Positions 33,361 through 43,059 are shown, counted from the stretch's first letter. The stretch: DNA of 64,000 bases from Paraburkholderia sp. NMBU_R16 (GCF_013282575.1 NZ_JAAAYE010000017.1:47162-111161), one strand, 5' to 3'. A program made the numbers and translations. The notes: generated from the sequence alone by a model not told the origin.

Positions 33361-34331
33361 GCGCGCCGGCAAACGACTACGCGATCGACGTGCGTGGGCT
33401 CAATAAGCGATTCGGTGCCAAGCATGTCGTCAAGGACGTCTCGTTGCAGGTGCGGCGCGGCGAAATCTTCGGCTTTCTCGGCCCGAACGGGAGCGGCAAA
33501 ACGACGTCGATCCGGATGATGTGCGGTCTGCTGACACCGGACTCGGGCAGCGGCACATGTCTCGGTTTCGACATCGTCCGCGATAGCGCGCAGATCAAGC
33601 GCCACGTCGGCTACATGACGCAACGTTTTTCCTATTGGGAGGATCTCTCGATTCGCGAGAACCTCGATTTCATTGCACGCGTCTACGAAATGCCGAACCG
33701 CAAGGAGACCGTCGAGCGCTCGCTCGAATCGCTAGGTCTTGCCGAACGCGCCGATCAACTCGCCGGGGCGCTTTCAGGCGGCTGGAAGCAGCGTCTCGCC
33801 CTGGCGGCCTGCATGCTGCACGAACCGGAATTGCTGTTGCTCGACGAACCGACGGCCGGTGTCGATCCGAATGCGCGGCGGCAGTTTTGGGAGGAGCTGC
33901 ATCGACTGGCGGCGCGCGGCATTTCGGTCCTCGTCAGCACCCATTACATGGACGAGGCCGAGCGGTGCCACAAGCTCGCGTATATCGCGGATGGGACGCT
34001 GCTCGCGCAGGGCAGCGCGGCCGAGGTGATCGATGCACAGCACCTCTGCACCTGGACGATCGAGGGGGAAGGGCTGACCGCATTGTCCGAGCGGCTGAAA
34101 ACCATGCCGGGTGTGGACCAGACGGTGGTCTTCGGCTCCGCGTTGCACGTGAGCGGAAGCGATCGCGCGGCGCTGGCCGCAACCCTTGGTGAAATCGAGA
34201 AAGAAGGGACGCAGCCAGGGCATGGGCGCCTGCGCGTGGCACCGATCGCGACCGGTCTGGAAGATGTCTTCATCTACCTCATGACGCGCGCACCGAACAA
34301 CGGGGCGCACGACGGGGGCTCCCGGCCATGA
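33357..34331 (+). CDS. ABC-2 exporter ATP-binding protein
   Basis: The 324-residue ATPase has Walker A (GPNGSGKTTSI), the signature LSGGWKQRLALA, Walker B (LLLLDEPTAGVD) and the switch His (STHYMDEAERC). It carries a single nucleotide-binding domain and a C-terminal accessory region (about 230-324), as in YbhF-half or DrrA-type exporters. It powers the permease encoded next (4-nt overlap). Confidence 0.96.
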   Translation: MSAPANDYAIDVRGLNKRFGAKHVVKDVSLQVRRGEIFGFLGPNGSGKTTSIRMMCGLLTPDSGSGTCLGFDIVRDSAQIKRHVGYMTQRFSYWEDLSIRENLDFIARVYEMPNRKETVERSLESLGLAERADQLAGALSGGWKQRLALAACMLHEPELLLLDEPTAGVDPNARRQFWEELHRLAARGISVLVSTHYMDEAERCHKLAYIADGTLLAQGSAAEVIDAQHLCTWTIEGEGLTALSERLKTMPGVDQTVVFGSALHVSGSDRAALAATLGEIEKEGTQPGHGRLRVAPIATGLEDVFIYLMTRAPNNGAHDGGSRP

Positions 34332-35485
34332 ACGCCGCGCGCTCTCCGCGCGTTGCCCGCTTCTCGCTTGCGCGATGGTGGAGCATCGTGCGAAAGGAGT
34401 TTTTGCAATTGCGGCGGGACCGTGTGACGTTCGCCATGATCGTCGGCATTCCTATCATTCAGCTGGCGTTGTTCGGTTTCGCCATCAACGACGATCCGAA
34501 GCACTTGCCGACCGCTGTCGTGGTGTCCGATCAAAGTCCCTTCGTGCGCAGCTTCATTTCGGCGTTGAAGCATTCCGATTATTTCGATGTGGTCGAGAGT
34601 CTTCCCGACGAGGCATCGGGACGCCGCGCGCTCGCTCGCGGCGACGTGCAGTTCGTCGTCAGCGTACCTGTCGATTTCTCCCGGCGGTTGCTGCGCGGCG
34701 AGCATCCGTCGTTGCTCGTCGAAGCCGATGCGACCGATCCGGTCGCGACCGGCTCCGCGCTGCAGGCGTTGCCGAATCTCGTGCCACCGGTGGCCGACAA
34801 GGATCTGACGGGGGCGCTCGCGCATTTGAACGGACGTCCCGCCGCGTTCGGAATCCAGGTGCACCGGCTCTACAACCCCGAGGGCATCACGCAGTACAAC
34901 GTCGTGCCGGGTTTGATCGGCGTCATTCTGACGATGACCATGGTCATGATGACGGGGCTTGCGGTCACGCGCGAGCGCGAGCGCGGCACGATGGAGAATC
35001 TGCTCGCGACACCGGTGCAGCCGCTCGAGGTCATGACCGGCAAGATCGTGCCTTATGTCTTCATCGGTCTGCTGCAGGTGTCGATCATTCTTGCCGCCGC
35101 GCGCCTCGTGTTTCATGTCCCGTTCGCCGGCAGCCTCATCGCTCTCTATGTCGCGGCCTTACTGTTCATCGCGGCAAATCTCACCGTCGGTATCACGCTG
35201 TCTTCGCTTGCGCAAAACCAGTTGCAAGGCATGCAGCTGACGTTCTTCTATTTTCTGCCGAGCATCCTGTTATCTGGATTTCTGTTTCCGTTCGCGGGCA
35301 TGCCGGTCTGGGCGCGGTTCATCGGCGATCTGCTGCCGCTCACCTATTTCACACGGCTGGTACGCGGAATCCTGCTCAAAGGCATCGGCTGGTCCGACAT
35401 GTGGCCTTCGGTCTGGCCGCTTGCGCTGTTTACGCTGCTCGTCATGGGCGTCGCCGTCCGCTTTTATCGGCGCACGCTCGATTAG
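34328..35485 (+). CDS. ABC-2 exporter permease
   Basis: The 385-residue inner-membrane protein has one N-terminal span, a large periplasmic domain and five C-terminal spans (GVILTMTMVMMTGLAV, KIVPYVFIGLLQVSIILA, ALYVAALLFIAANLTVGITLS, FFYFLPSILLSGFLFPFAGMP, LALFTLLVMGVAVRFY), the ABC2_membrane_3 topology. The motif TRERERGTMENLLATPV is diagnostic. A single permease gene here probably works as a homodimer, in contrast to the paired YbhS/YbhR of E. coli. Confidence 0.95.
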   Translation: MNAARSPRVARFSLARWWSIVRKEFLQLRRDRVTFAMIVGIPIIQLALFGFAINDDPKHLPTAVVVSDQSPFVRSFISALKHSDYFDVVESLPDEASGRRALARGDVQFVVSVPVDFSRRLLRGEHPSLLVEADATDPVATGSALQALPNLVPPVADKDLTGALAHLNGRPAAFGIQVHRLYNPEGITQYNVVPGLIGVILTMTMVMMTGLAVTRERERGTMENLLATPVQPLEVMTGKIVPYVFIGLLQVSIILAAARLVFHVPFAGSLIALYVAALLFIAANLTVGITLSSLAQNQLQGMQLTFFYFLPSILLSGFLFPFAGMPVWARFIGDLLPLTYFTRLVRGILLKGIGWSDMWPSVWPLALFTLLVMGVAVRFYRRTLD

Positions 35486-35495
35486 GGGCTCCACA

Positions 35496-36980
35496 ATGAC
35501 GCCACGCCTCGTCATGCTGTCGTTGCTCGCTTTGAGTGCCTGCACCGTCGGCCCGGATTTCCATTCGCCGGCCGCGCCGCGCGCGCAAGCGTATACGCGT
35601 GAGCCAATGCCGAGCGAGACAGCCGATCCGAGCGGGCCGGGTGGCGGTGTGCAGCGCTTCGTCCGCTCGGACGCGGCACCGCGCGCGTGGTGGCGGGGCT
35701 TTGGATCGGACGAACTCGACAGACTCGTGGACGAAGCATTGCATCGGAGCCCGACAGTGGTGGCTGCGCGTTCGCGCCTGATCGCCGCGCGGGAGAACTA
35801 CCGCGCGCAAGCAGGGGAGACAGAGCTGCCGAGCGTCGATGCGGGCTTGTCGGCGACGCGCCGCAAAGTCGATCTCGCCTCGTTCGGGCTCGCCAACGCG
35901 GCAAGCCCGCCGCCGTTTACGCTCTACGACGCGTCGGTCAGCGTCACATATCTGTTCGACGTTTTCGGCGGCACCCGGCGTGCCCTCGAAGCAACGCGCG
36001 CGCAGGTGGACTATGCGGCATTCGAGCTCGACGCGGCGCGGCTTTCATTGGCGGGCAATGTGGTGTCGGCGGCGATTCGCCGCGCATCGTTGCGGCAGCA
36101 ACTTGCGTTGACGCGACAGCTGGCATCCGCGCAAGCGCAGCAGCTCGGGATCATGGAACGAAGGCAAGCCGCCGGCGGGGTGTCCGAGCTCGATGTGCAG
36201 GCGCAGCGCACACTATTGGCTCAAACACGCGCAACGATACCGCCGCTCGCCGCGCAACTCGCGCAGACTGAGCATCGGCTCGCGGTGCTGGTCGGGCTGC
36301 CGAGCGCCGAGGCGGATATCGGCGAGATCGCGCTCGACGAATTGCGTGTGCCCGATACCGTGCCGGTCACATTGCCGTCGACGCTCGCGCGCGAGCGTCC
36401 CGATATTCGCGCTTCCGAAGCCTTGCTGCATCGGGCGAGCGCGGACGTGGGCGTGGCCACGGCGAACCTGTTTCCGCAGTTTTCGATCGCAGCGAGCGCT
36501 GGATCGGAACGCACGCATATCCGGGACATCCTGAAGCAGTTCAACGTCTGGAGCATCGGACTGAGCATGACCCAGCCGATCTTTCGCGGCGGCGCGCTGC
36601 GGGCGCAGCAGCGGGCGGCGCAGGCCACCTACGAAGCGGCGCTGGCTGATTATCGCGAGACGGTGCTGCAGGCACTTCAACAAGTGGCCGATGCGTTGCA
36701 GGCATTGCAAAGCGATGCCGAAACGCTCGATGCGCGCGACGCGGCGTCGCGCGAAGCCGAAGCAAGCCTGCACGTGGCCTCGGCTCGCCACGCGGCCGGT
36801 GGAATCAGCGAGTTCGCGCTGATCGATGCTCAGCGTCAGGCGCTCGCGGCGGGTCTCGACCGGACGAAGGCTCAGGCGGATCGTCTTGCCGACACGGCGG
36901 CGCTTTATCAGTCGTTGGGCGGCTCGCCGCTCGAGAAGCGCGACGTGCACGACGCATCGTCACGGCCCGCTCAGAATTGA
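35496..36980 (+). CDS. Outer-membrane efflux lipoprotein, NodT/OprM type
   Basis: The 494-residue product starts with a lipoprotein signal (lipobox LSAC, Cys16) followed by TVGPDFHSP, typical of NodT-family TolC-like channels. Two outer-membrane-efflux repeats follow (RLIAARENYRAQAGETELPSVDAGLSATRR and PDIRASEALLHRASADVGVATANLFPQFSIAASAG). It completes a tripartite exporter with the three preceding genes. Its end overlaps the convergent mipA-like gene by 10 nt. Confidence 0.95.
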   Translation: MTPRLVMLSLLALSACTVGPDFHSPAAPRAQAYTREPMPSETADPSGPGGGVQRFVRSDAAPRAWWRGFGSDELDRLVDEALHRSPTVVAARSRLIAARENYRAQAGETELPSVDAGLSATRRKVDLASFGLANAASPPPFTLYDASVSVTYLFDVFGGTRRALEATRAQVDYAAFELDAARLSLAGNVVSAAIRRASLRQQLALTRQLASAQAQQLGIMERRQAAGGVSELDVQAQRTLLAQTRATIPPLAAQLAQTEHRLAVLVGLPSAEADIGEIALDELRVPDTVPVTLPSTLARERPDIRASEALLHRASADVGVATANLFPQFSIAASAGSERTHIRDILKQFNVWSIGLSMTQPIFRGGALRAQQRAAQATYEAALADYRETVLQALQQVADALQALQSDAETLDARDAASREAEASLHVASARHAAGGISEFALIDAQRQALAAGLDRTKAQADRLADTAALYQSLGGSPLEKRDVHDASSRPAQN

Positions 36981-37825
36981 TAGTCGACGGCGAAGTCGAC
37001 GACGCCCGAGCCGCGGCGCTGGACGATCGGGCTATTGCCGGCCAAGCCGACGAGTTGCTGATATGCGACGTTGCCGGTCACGAGCCAATGTTTGTTCGCC
37101 ATCCAGGTCGCGGCCACGCCGAACCCGACCGACTTGACGCCGGCCGAGGCGTGATATTGGCGCAAACCCGAGCGGGCGGATTCATTGGCGTTGACGCCGA
37201 ACCAGCTGTTCATATAGCGAGAGTCGGCGAAGGTGACGGTCGGACCGGCAAACCAATTGAATTTTTCAGAACTACCCGGCATCGGCATATAAGTGCCGAG
37301 ATCCCCCACCCAACCGTTATCGCCGCCCATCGCGCGTCGCACGTCGGCGCGAACGACGAGCGGAAAGGTTTTTGACACGACATACTCACCAAACAAGTGC
37401 ATCGTGGGCGCCGGATTGATATTGTCCATACCGTGCAGATGATCGAGATCGTCGGCTGCGCGCCGGCCGAGATCGTAGGACAGTGCAATGCCGGCGCGCC
37501 AGTTCGGCCCCGTCACGACATTGACACCCAAGCCTTCGCCTGTGGAAAAGAAGAAGCGATCGCGGTAGCGAATGTCGATGCTTGGCCCCGCGAGTATGTG
37601 GTAGCTGCTTGCCCCGTCATATCGCGGCTGAAAGCTGACCGACGGGCCGACGCGAATTCGCCAGGTGGGCAGTTTCGGCAGGAACATTTGTTCGAGCGTG
37701 ATGCCGGACGAGTACTGCCACTGTGCGAGCGGTGAAGGCGTTTGCGCGATGGCGGCAAGCGGGAGCATGGCAGCGCTCAGAAAGACGGCGAGGGCACCAC
37801 GCGGTGCCGCTGTGGAGATCGACAT
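36971..37825 (-). CDS. MipA/OmpV-family outer-membrane protein
   Basis: The 284-residue protein has a signal peptide (MSISTAAPRGALAVFLSAAMLPLAAIAQ) and a beta-barrel with a terminal Phe (VVDFAVDYQF). Segments such as FQPRYDGASSYHILAGPSIDIRYRDRFFFSTGEGLGV and ASAGVKSVGFGVAATWMANKHWLVTGNVAYQQLVG are characteristic of MipA/OmpV. E. coli MipA scaffolds murein enzymes; several OmpV homologues respond to antibiotics. Convergent with the exporter operon. Confidence 0.93.
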   Translation of the reverse strand: MSISTAAPRGALAVFLSAAMLPLAAIAQTPSPLAQWQYSSGITLEQMFLPKLPTWRIRVGPSVSFQPRYDGASSYHILAGPSIDIRYRDRFFFSTGEGLGVNVVTGPNWRAGIALSYDLGRRAADDLDHLHGMDNINPAPTMHLFGEYVVSKTFPLVVRADVRRAMGGDNGWVGDLGTYMPMPGSSEKFNWFAGPTVTFADSRYMNSWFGVNANESARSGLRQYHASAGVKSVGFGVAATWMANKHWLVTGNVAYQQLVGLAGNSPIVQRRGSGVVDFAVDYQF

Positions 37826-37991
37826 GGTTCGTTCCTGGTTGCTTTGTTTATCGGATGCCGCGCTCGTACGACGTCAATCGTGCCAGAACCGGGAGCAATG
37901 TGCATGCCGAAGCGCGCTCGGCGCCGGGCAGGTTCGTATTTTGCAGTGCCAGATGTTCGCGCGGTGTTGATGTACGACAAGGGAGCTGCTC

Positions 37992-38429
37992 GTGACCGAC
38001 CCAAGCAAGGCCGATTCAAGCGAAGACGTCGTTCTTTGGCGAACGTTCCGGCCGGTGATGGCGCATCATCGCCGGGTGCTCGTGGTCGACGACTATCGCG
38101 ACGCGGCCGAAGCGTTGCAACTTTTGCTCGATGCCGATGGTTTCGAATGCCGTGCAACGAGCGACCCGCTGGAGGCGTGCGCAATCGCGCGCGAATGGCA
38201 GCCGTTTGCCGCGCTGCTCGATATCGCGATGCCCGGGCTCGATGGTCTGGAGCTCGCGCGGCGGTTGCGCGCCGATCCAAGCACCGCGGATATGCTGTTG
38301 ATCGCCTGTAGTGGCTATGCGTCGTCGCAGGACCGCGAACGCGCGCGCGAGGCCGGCTTCGACGCGCACTGCGCCAAGCCGCTCACGCCGCAGTTGATTC
38401 TGCGTGTGCTGGAATTCACGAGCGCATGA
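37992..38429 (+). CDS. Stand-alone response-regulator receiver (third)
   Basis: A 145-residue single receiver: VLVVDDYRDAAEALQLLL, Asp in AALLDIAMPGLDG, Ser/Thr position in IACSGYASSQD, and Lys in AHCAKPLTP. It begins at a GTG (37992) with GGGAG six nt upstream and has a 25-residue N-terminal extension. The next gene overlaps by 4 nt. No kinase is adjacent; it may be served by the kinases at 26.6-31.6 kb or elsewhere. Confidence 0.9.
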   Translation: MTDPSKADSSEDVVLWRTFRPVMAHHRRVLVVDDYRDAAEALQLLLDADGFECRATSDPLEACAIAREWQPFAALLDIAMPGLDGLELARRLRADPSTADMLLIACSGYASSQDRERAREAGFDAHCAKPLTPQLILRVLEFTSA

Positions 38430-38968
38430 GCCCACGCCGACCTGCCGCGGCCTATCTGCTGGCGTTCGCATTGGCGGGTGCCGTTGCGCACGCCCAGGAT
38501 AACCAACGACTCAACCGCGGCAACGATCCGTTCTTCTCGATTTCACAGGCGGTTGCCCATTGCCCCGAACCTCTCGGGCCGCTGGAAACGGAAAGCGAGT
38601 GGCGAGCCGAGAGCCACTGGCGTGTCGAACGCGGCAACAGCTGCTGGTGGGAGGGGCGGTGCCGGCTCTCGAACGGCTACCTCTACGACAAGGAGATCGC
38701 CGAGGCGGTCAAGCGGCGGCTAGCGAACATCGAACCTGCCACGCATTGGAAGGAAAAGACGACGCTGTGGTTGACGCTGCAACGCCGCTTCGTCTACGTG
38801 CAGGGGTGCGTTGCACCGGGGTTCGATAAAAAGACCTTCCTGTCCGAGCTCGCGAAGACGGCCGATGTCGAACGCATCATCGACGACATGATGGACGATC
38901 CCGCCGGCAAGCCCCCTTATCGCACGCTCGCTCAGCCGGACGTATTCCCGACGGATTCGAGCGAATGA
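38426..38968 (+). CDS. Periplasmic protein with BON-like domain
   Basis: The 180-residue product has a signal peptide (MSPRRPAAAYLLAFALAGAVAHAQ), a Trp/Cys-containing middle (RVERGNSCWWEGRCRLSNGYLYD) and a region resembling a BON domain (EIAEAVKRRLANIEPATHW ... RRFVYVQGCVAPGFDKKTFLSELAKTADVERIIDDMM). BON proteins bind membranes or protect the envelope against osmotic stress. The three Cys residues may form a disulfide. It is coupled to the receiver gene by an ATGA overlap. Confidence 0.7.
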   Translation: MSPRRPAAAYLLAFALAGAVAHAQDNQRLNRGNDPFFSISQAVAHCPEPLGPLETESEWRAESHWRVERGNSCWWEGRCRLSNGYLYDKEIAEAVKRRLANIEPATHWKEKTTLWLTLQRRFVYVQGCVAPGFDKKTFLSELAKTADVERIIDDMMDDPAGKPPYRTLAQPDVFPTDSSE

Positions 38969-38999
38969 CGGCCGGCGCGCGGCCGTCCGAAAGGAGCGG

Positions 39000-39374
39000 C
39001 TACCGCGCGCGTCCGAACGCTTCGCGCAGCTTTCCTTTCGCGCGCTCGAGCACGCGCCGGCGCGTCTTCGGCAAATTCCTGCCTGCCCGGTTCAGATAGA
39101 AGTTCAGCATCGACATCGCGGATTGGAACGGCGTGCCGCGGCGTCGGCGGCTCGCGAGCGACGAGCGTTTAAGCGACTGAGCGATGTCCTTGGCGCTGCC
39201 CGATTTGAAAATTCCCGGCTCGAGATCGAGTGCGTCGCTCGTCTCCATGACGTGATGCGACCAGCGGTGGGGCGACTTGCGCGTTTTGCGCCTCGAGGCC
39301 TCGGCATGGCGTTGCCGTGGTGGGTGACCGGAGCGGCGACGCGTCGACGAATGAGATGTGGATGAACGGGCCAT
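39000..39374 (-). CDS. DUF3175 protein
   Basis: A 124-residue basic protein with a disordered Ser/Arg/His-rich first 35 residues and then the DUF3175 core: WSHHVMETSDALDLEPGIF, DIAQSLKRSS and RGTPFQSAMSMLNFYLNRAGRNLPKTRR. The highly basic character suggests nucleic-acid binding, but no function has been established. It sits at the head of a stress-gene block. Confidence 0.88.
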   Translation of the reverse strand: MARSSTSHSSTRRRSGHPPRQRHAEASRRKTRKSPHRWSHHVMETSDALDLEPGIFKSGSAKDIAQSLKRSSLASRRRRGTPFQSAMSMLNFYLNRAGRNLPKTRRRVLERAKGKLREAFGRAR

Positions 39375-39602
39375 CGGTATGCCTTTCTGACAATCGGATG
39401 GAATCGATTCACGCTGGTGCGATTATCACGGCGCATGCAACGTCCGTGCCGCCGGCCTCCGCCGGATGCGGTCCCCGCTGGCACGAACGATGCGAGCGTG
39501 ACGAAAGTGCGCGCCTCGCCCATAGCACCGACCGCGGTTGGCGCACCTGCCGGCGCGTCATCGATTTTCCTTCACACAACCGCGCAATCCCTGGAGAGGA
39601 CC

Positions 39603-40154
39603 ATGGCTCAACAACCGTTTCTGACCGACGTCAAAGAGATCCGCAAGCGAGCCCGCGAACACATTTCCGAGGGCGCCGTAACGGCCGGATACAAGGCTGA
39701 CCGCGAGACTGTGCTCAAGCTGCTCAACGACGCACTTGCGACCGAGCTGGTCTGCACGCTGCGCTACCGGCGCCACTATTTCATGGCGAGAGGGATCCAT
39801 TCGAAAAGCGTTGCCGATGAATTTCTCCAGCATGCGCAAGAGGAACTGGGCCACGCGGATCAGATCGCGGAGCGCATCGTGCAACTGGGCGGCGAGCCGA
39901 ATTTCTCGCCGGAGGGATTGCTCACGCGCAGCCATGCCGAGTACGTCGAGGGGGGATCGCTCGTCGAAATGATCCGTGAAGATCTGGTGGCCGAGCGCAT
40001 CGCGATCGACAGCTACCGCGAAATTATCGATTACCTCGGAGAAAAGGACCCGACGTCGCGCCGCATCATGGAATCCATACTCGCCGTGGAAGAGGAGCAT
40101 GCCGACGATATGGCCGACCTGCTTGAAGGATTACCCGCCGAATTGAAGAAATGA
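39603..40154 (+). CDS. Ferritin-like (bacterioferritin-type) protein
   Basis: The 183-residue protein is a four-helix-bundle ferritin-like protein. Iron-ligand residues are visible in NDALATELVCTLRYRRHY, FLQHAQEELGHADQIAERI (E..H), REDLVAERIAIDSYREII and ILAVEEEHADDMADLL (E..H). These form two ExxH pairs typical of the di-iron centre. GGAGAGG lies directly upstream of the ATG at 39603. The probable role is iron storage or oxidative-stress protection. Confidence 0.92.
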   Translation: MAQQPFLTDVKEIRKRAREHISEGAVTAGYKADRETVLKLLNDALATELVCTLRYRRHYFMARGIHSKSVADEFLQHAQEELGHADQIAERIVQLGGEPNFSPEGLLTRSHAEYVEGGSLVEMIREDLVAERIAIDSYREIIDYLGEKDPTSRRIMESILAVEEEHADDMADLLEGLPAELKK

Positions 40155-40258
40155 GTGAGGAAATGAGGGAAAAATGACGCTGGCACCGGGCTTGCTCGCA
40201 AGAGGGGATGAGATGCGGGAATGAGATACGTTCATCATCTGTTCGAGGAGTTCGACTC

Positions 40259-40816
40259 ATGAGCAAGACGCTTCAAGGATGCAAGGTCGCAATGCTGGCG
40301 ATGGACGGCTTCGAAGAAGCCGAATTGATCGAGCCGAAGCGCGCGCTCTCCGAAGCGGGGGCGCTCGTCCATGTCATTTCGAAGAAGCCAGGACAGCTTC
40401 AGGGCTTCCAGCATGTCGAGCGTGGCGCGATGGTGACCGTCGACGCGACGTTCGACCAGGTGCGGCCCGAGGACTACGACGCCGTGATCTTGCCGGGTGG
40501 AGTCGTCAATAGCGACGCGATACGGACGGTCCCGGAAGCGCAGGCATTCGTACGCGCGCTCGACGAGGCCCACAAGCCAGTGGCGGTGATTTGTCACGGC
40601 GCCTGGCTGCCTATCTCTGCCGGTATCGTCAAGGGACATACGATGACGAGCTGGCCGAGCCTGCAGGACGACCTGCGCAATGCCGGCGCGACCTGGGTCG
40701 ACGAGGAAGTGGTCGAGGACGACAACTTCATCACGAGTCGCAAGCCGGACGATATCCCCGCGTTCAATCGGAAGATCATCGAGCAACTGGCGCGGCACGG
40801 CGCGCGCGCCTCTTGA
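40259..40816 (+). CDS. PfpI/DJ-1-family type 1 glutamine amidotransferase-like protein
   Basis: A 185-residue DJ-1/PfpI protein with the nucleophile elbow AVICHGAW (Cys-His), the oxidation-state Glu in GFEEAELIEP, and AVILPGGVVNSD. Family members act as stress proteases, deglycases or chaperones. The ATG at 40259 follows GAGGAG; the open frame from 40208 is less likely. Confidence 0.93.
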   Translation: MSKTLQGCKVAMLAMDGFEEAELIEPKRALSEAGALVHVISKKPGQLQGFQHVERGAMVTVDATFDQVRPEDYDAVILPGGVVNSDAIRTVPEAQAFVRALDEAHKPVAVICHGAWLPISAGIVKGHTMTSWPSLQDDLRNAGATWVDEEVVEDDNFITSRKPDDIPAFNRKIIEQLARHGARAS

Positions 40817-40878
40817 TGGAGCGAATGCTGCGCGCGGTGGCCGGCGGCCGGCATCGGGGACTACATGGAGACGTCTTG

Positions 40879-41157
40879 ATGCATATCGACTACCCCGACG
40901 AGGAACCCGTTTTCGACGGAGCGCAGATGGTGGTGCGCTTCTCTGCGGTGGTCGACGGCGTGCCGCTCGCCTGCGCTATCACGGCCGAAGCGCTCGAGGA
41001 CCATTTCGGCGCCCGTTCGGCGTTGCCCGAAGACATCCTGCGTGCCTATCATGAAGGAACGGAGCGCATTCGTTCGGTGTGCACGCGCGCGATCGAGGCC
41101 AACGACGGCGCGGCCGTCGTGCTGCGTAGCGGCCTGTTCAGGATGGAAGACGCCTGA
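40879..41157 (+). CDS. DUF1488 protein
   Basis: A 92-residue protein with the DUF1488 pattern: VFDGAQMVVRFSAVVDGVPLACAITAEALEDHFG and a C-terminal helix that ends in VVLRSGLF. GGAG lies eight nt before the ATG. The family is common in Burkholderia and unstudied. Confidence 0.85.
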   Translation: MHIDYPDEEPVFDGAQMVVRFSAVVDGVPLACAITAEALEDHFGARSALPEDILRAYHEGTERIRSVCTRAIEANDGAAVVLRSGLFRMEDA

Positions 41158-41247
41158 GGGGCGCAGCGCTGCCGACGGTCGGGCGCCGAAGGCGGATCCA
41201 AGAACTGGTGCTCGATAAGGACTGCCAACCACACTGGAGGTCATGCC

Positions 41248-41880
41248 ATGTCGCTGATCGTCGCAGGTCGGTTTACCACGTTTGCTCAGGCGGAAGCCGC
41301 CGCCGCGCGTCTTTTCGATGCGGGAATCGTTCAGGAAGACGTCACGCTCTTCTTCGTCAATCCGCCGGGCCAGCATGCCCGGTTTCCCGTCGGTGGCGAC
41401 GAATACGCGGACCGGCAGGCCTCGCGCAGTTCCGTCGGCGCCGGTAAAGGCGGTGTGATTGGCGCCGCGTTGGGCGCCGCGGTCGGTGTGGCGCTTTTCT
41501 CCGTGATCTCCGCTTCGTTCGTCGTGCTTATCGTTGCCGCCGGCGTCGGCGCATATATCGGCTCGCTGATCGGCGCCATGACGCATACGCGAGGCGGGGG
41601 CAAGATGCCCGAGCGACAGGTTCCACATCAGGGCCATGATTCCGGCGTGCTCGTTGCGGTCCATGTAAGCCCCGACAACCAGGACACGGTGGCCCGGGTG
41701 CTGCGCGAGGCGGGCAGCCTCGAGATCGAGCGTGCGCATGGGCGCTGGCAGCACGGACGCTGGGCCGATTTCGATCCGACGAAGGATGTCGAACGGATCG
41801 ACGCCTCGCGTGGCGGTGCAGCCGCGCAGGCGGCCTCCGGCGCGGAGAACGGTTCGCGCGCGCAGCCCGCGCAGCGCTGA
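41248..41880 (+). CDS. Glycine-zipper membrane stress protein (17M-like)
   Basis: A 210-residue protein: an N-terminal domain like general-stress protein 17M ([25 protein letters not shown]), a hydrophobic glycine-zipper double span ([43 protein letters not shown], about 68-110), and a second cytoplasmic half-domain ([30 protein letters not shown]). It is probably an inner-membrane stress protein of unknown biochemical role. GGAGG lies eight nt before the ATG. Confidence 0.75.
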   Translation: MSLIVAGRFTTFAQAEAAAARLFDAGIVQEDVTLFFVNPPGQHARFPVGGDEYADRQASRSSVGAGKGGVIGAALGAAVGVALFSVISASFVVLIVAAGVGAYIGSLIGAMTHTRGGGKMPERQVPHQGHDSGVLVAVHVSPDNQDTVARVLREAGSLEIERAHGRWQHGRWADFDPTKDVERIDASRGGAAAQAASGAENGSRAQPAQR

Positions 41881-41911
41881 CACCCGCAAGTCGTTCGTCC
41901 AGGAAAAGATC

Positions 41912-42070
41912 ATGCTGCGCTATGCCATCGTTTTCTTCGTGGTTGCGGTCATCGCCGCGATATTCGGTTTTACGGGTATCGCGGCGGGCGCGGCCGAAAT
42001 CGCCAAGGTTCTCTTTTTCATCTTCGTTGTCATCTTCGTGGCGACGCTGTTGCTCGCCGCATTCCGATGA
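41912..42070 (+). CDS. DUF1328 (YtjA-family) small membrane protein
   Basis: A 52-residue protein with two helices, [48 protein letters not shown], the exact DUF1328 pattern. AGGAAAAG precedes the ATG. These proteins are usually induced in stationary or osmotic stress. Confidence 0.95.
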   Translation: MLRYAIVFFVVAVIAAIFGFTGIAAGAAEIAKVLFFIFVVIFVATLLLAAFR

Positions 42071-42157
42071 CGAATCCGCCGATGCCGGGCACGTGACGCG
42101 CGGCGGCGCGTTTCGTGCTTGAAGGCAAGAATCGCCCGTTGCGCGAAAGGAGCCGCC

Positions 42158-42976
42158 ATGTCACGCGTCATCTGGAAAGGTGCCATCAGCTTCGGCCTCG
42201 TGAACGTGCCGGTGCAACTGCATCCCGCCACGCGGCCCGAGCGTACGAGCTTCAACCTGCTCGACAAGGAAACGGCCGATCCGATCGGCTACAAGCAGAT
42301 CAACAAGCGCACGGGCAAGGAGGTACCCCGGGAAAAAATCGTGCGCGGGTTCGAGTACGAAAAAGGACAGTACGTGCTGCTCGCCGACGAGGAAATCCGC
42401 GCGGCGAGCCCCGAGTCGACCCAGACGGTGGACATCCTTTCGTTCGTCGAGGCCTATTCCGTCTCGTTCCTCTATCTCGATACACCGTACTACCTCGTTC
42501 CGGAACGGCAGGGCAAGAAGGCCTATGCGTTGTTGCGCGAAGCGCTCGCGCAGACGGGCAAGATCGGCATCGCCAGTGTCGTGCTGCACAACAAGCAGCA
42601 TCTGGCTGCATTGATTCCGGCCGGCCCGGTGCTCGCGCTCAACACGCTGCGTTGGGGTGGAGAAGTGCTGGCTATCGACGAACTAGCCCTGCCGCCCACC
42701 GACGCCAAGAAAGCGGGCGTCAATGCACGCGAGATCGAGATGGCCAAGAAGCTGATCGAGGACATGACCGAATCGTGGAATCCGGGCGAGTACCACGACA
42801 CGTTTCGCGATGAAATCCTCGCGCTCGTCGACAAGAAGGTGCGCGAGGGCAAGACGCGTGAGATCAGCGAAGCGGCCAAGGCACCCGCGCACCGGCGCGC
42901 AACCGCCGACGTGGTCGATTTGTCCGAACTGCTCAAGCGCAGTCTGGGACGCGGGCGCGGCAAGCATGCGGCGTAG
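42158..42976 (+). CDS. ku: DNA end-binding protein Ku
   Basis: The 272-residue protein is bacterial Ku: MSRVIWKGAISFGLVNVPVQL start, the Ku core around GYKQINKRTGKEVPREKIVRGFEYEKGQYV, and LIEDMTESWNPGEYHDTFRDEI. Homodimeric Ku binds double-strand breaks and recruits LigD, encoded 83 nt downstream. AAAGGAG lies upstream of the ATG at 42158. The Lys/Arg-rich tail fits the C-terminal extension that contacts DNA and LigD. Confidence 0.97.
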   Translation: MSRVIWKGAISFGLVNVPVQLHPATRPERTSFNLLDKETADPIGYKQINKRTGKEVPREKIVRGFEYEKGQYVLLADEEIRAASPESTQTVDILSFVEAYSVSFLYLDTPYYLVPERQGKKAYALLREALAQTGKIGIASVVLHNKQHLAALIPAGPVLALNTLRWGGEVLAIDELALPPTDAKKAGVNAREIEMAKKLIEDMTESWNPGEYHDTFRDEILALVDKKVREGKTREISEAAKAPAHRRATADVVDLSELLKRSLGRGRGKHAA

Positions 42977-43059
42977 CAAGGGCACTGGCGCATCGATCGT
43001 CGTCTCTATCGCGGCGATGCGCCGGCCGATCCATCTAACCGACCGTCGGAATTGCTAAC

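Noticed and set aside
37967..37980. TTGATGTACGACAA as a further FNR-like box
   Set aside because: Two mismatches in the right half-site and only about 12 nt from the receiver start codon, too close for an activator site.
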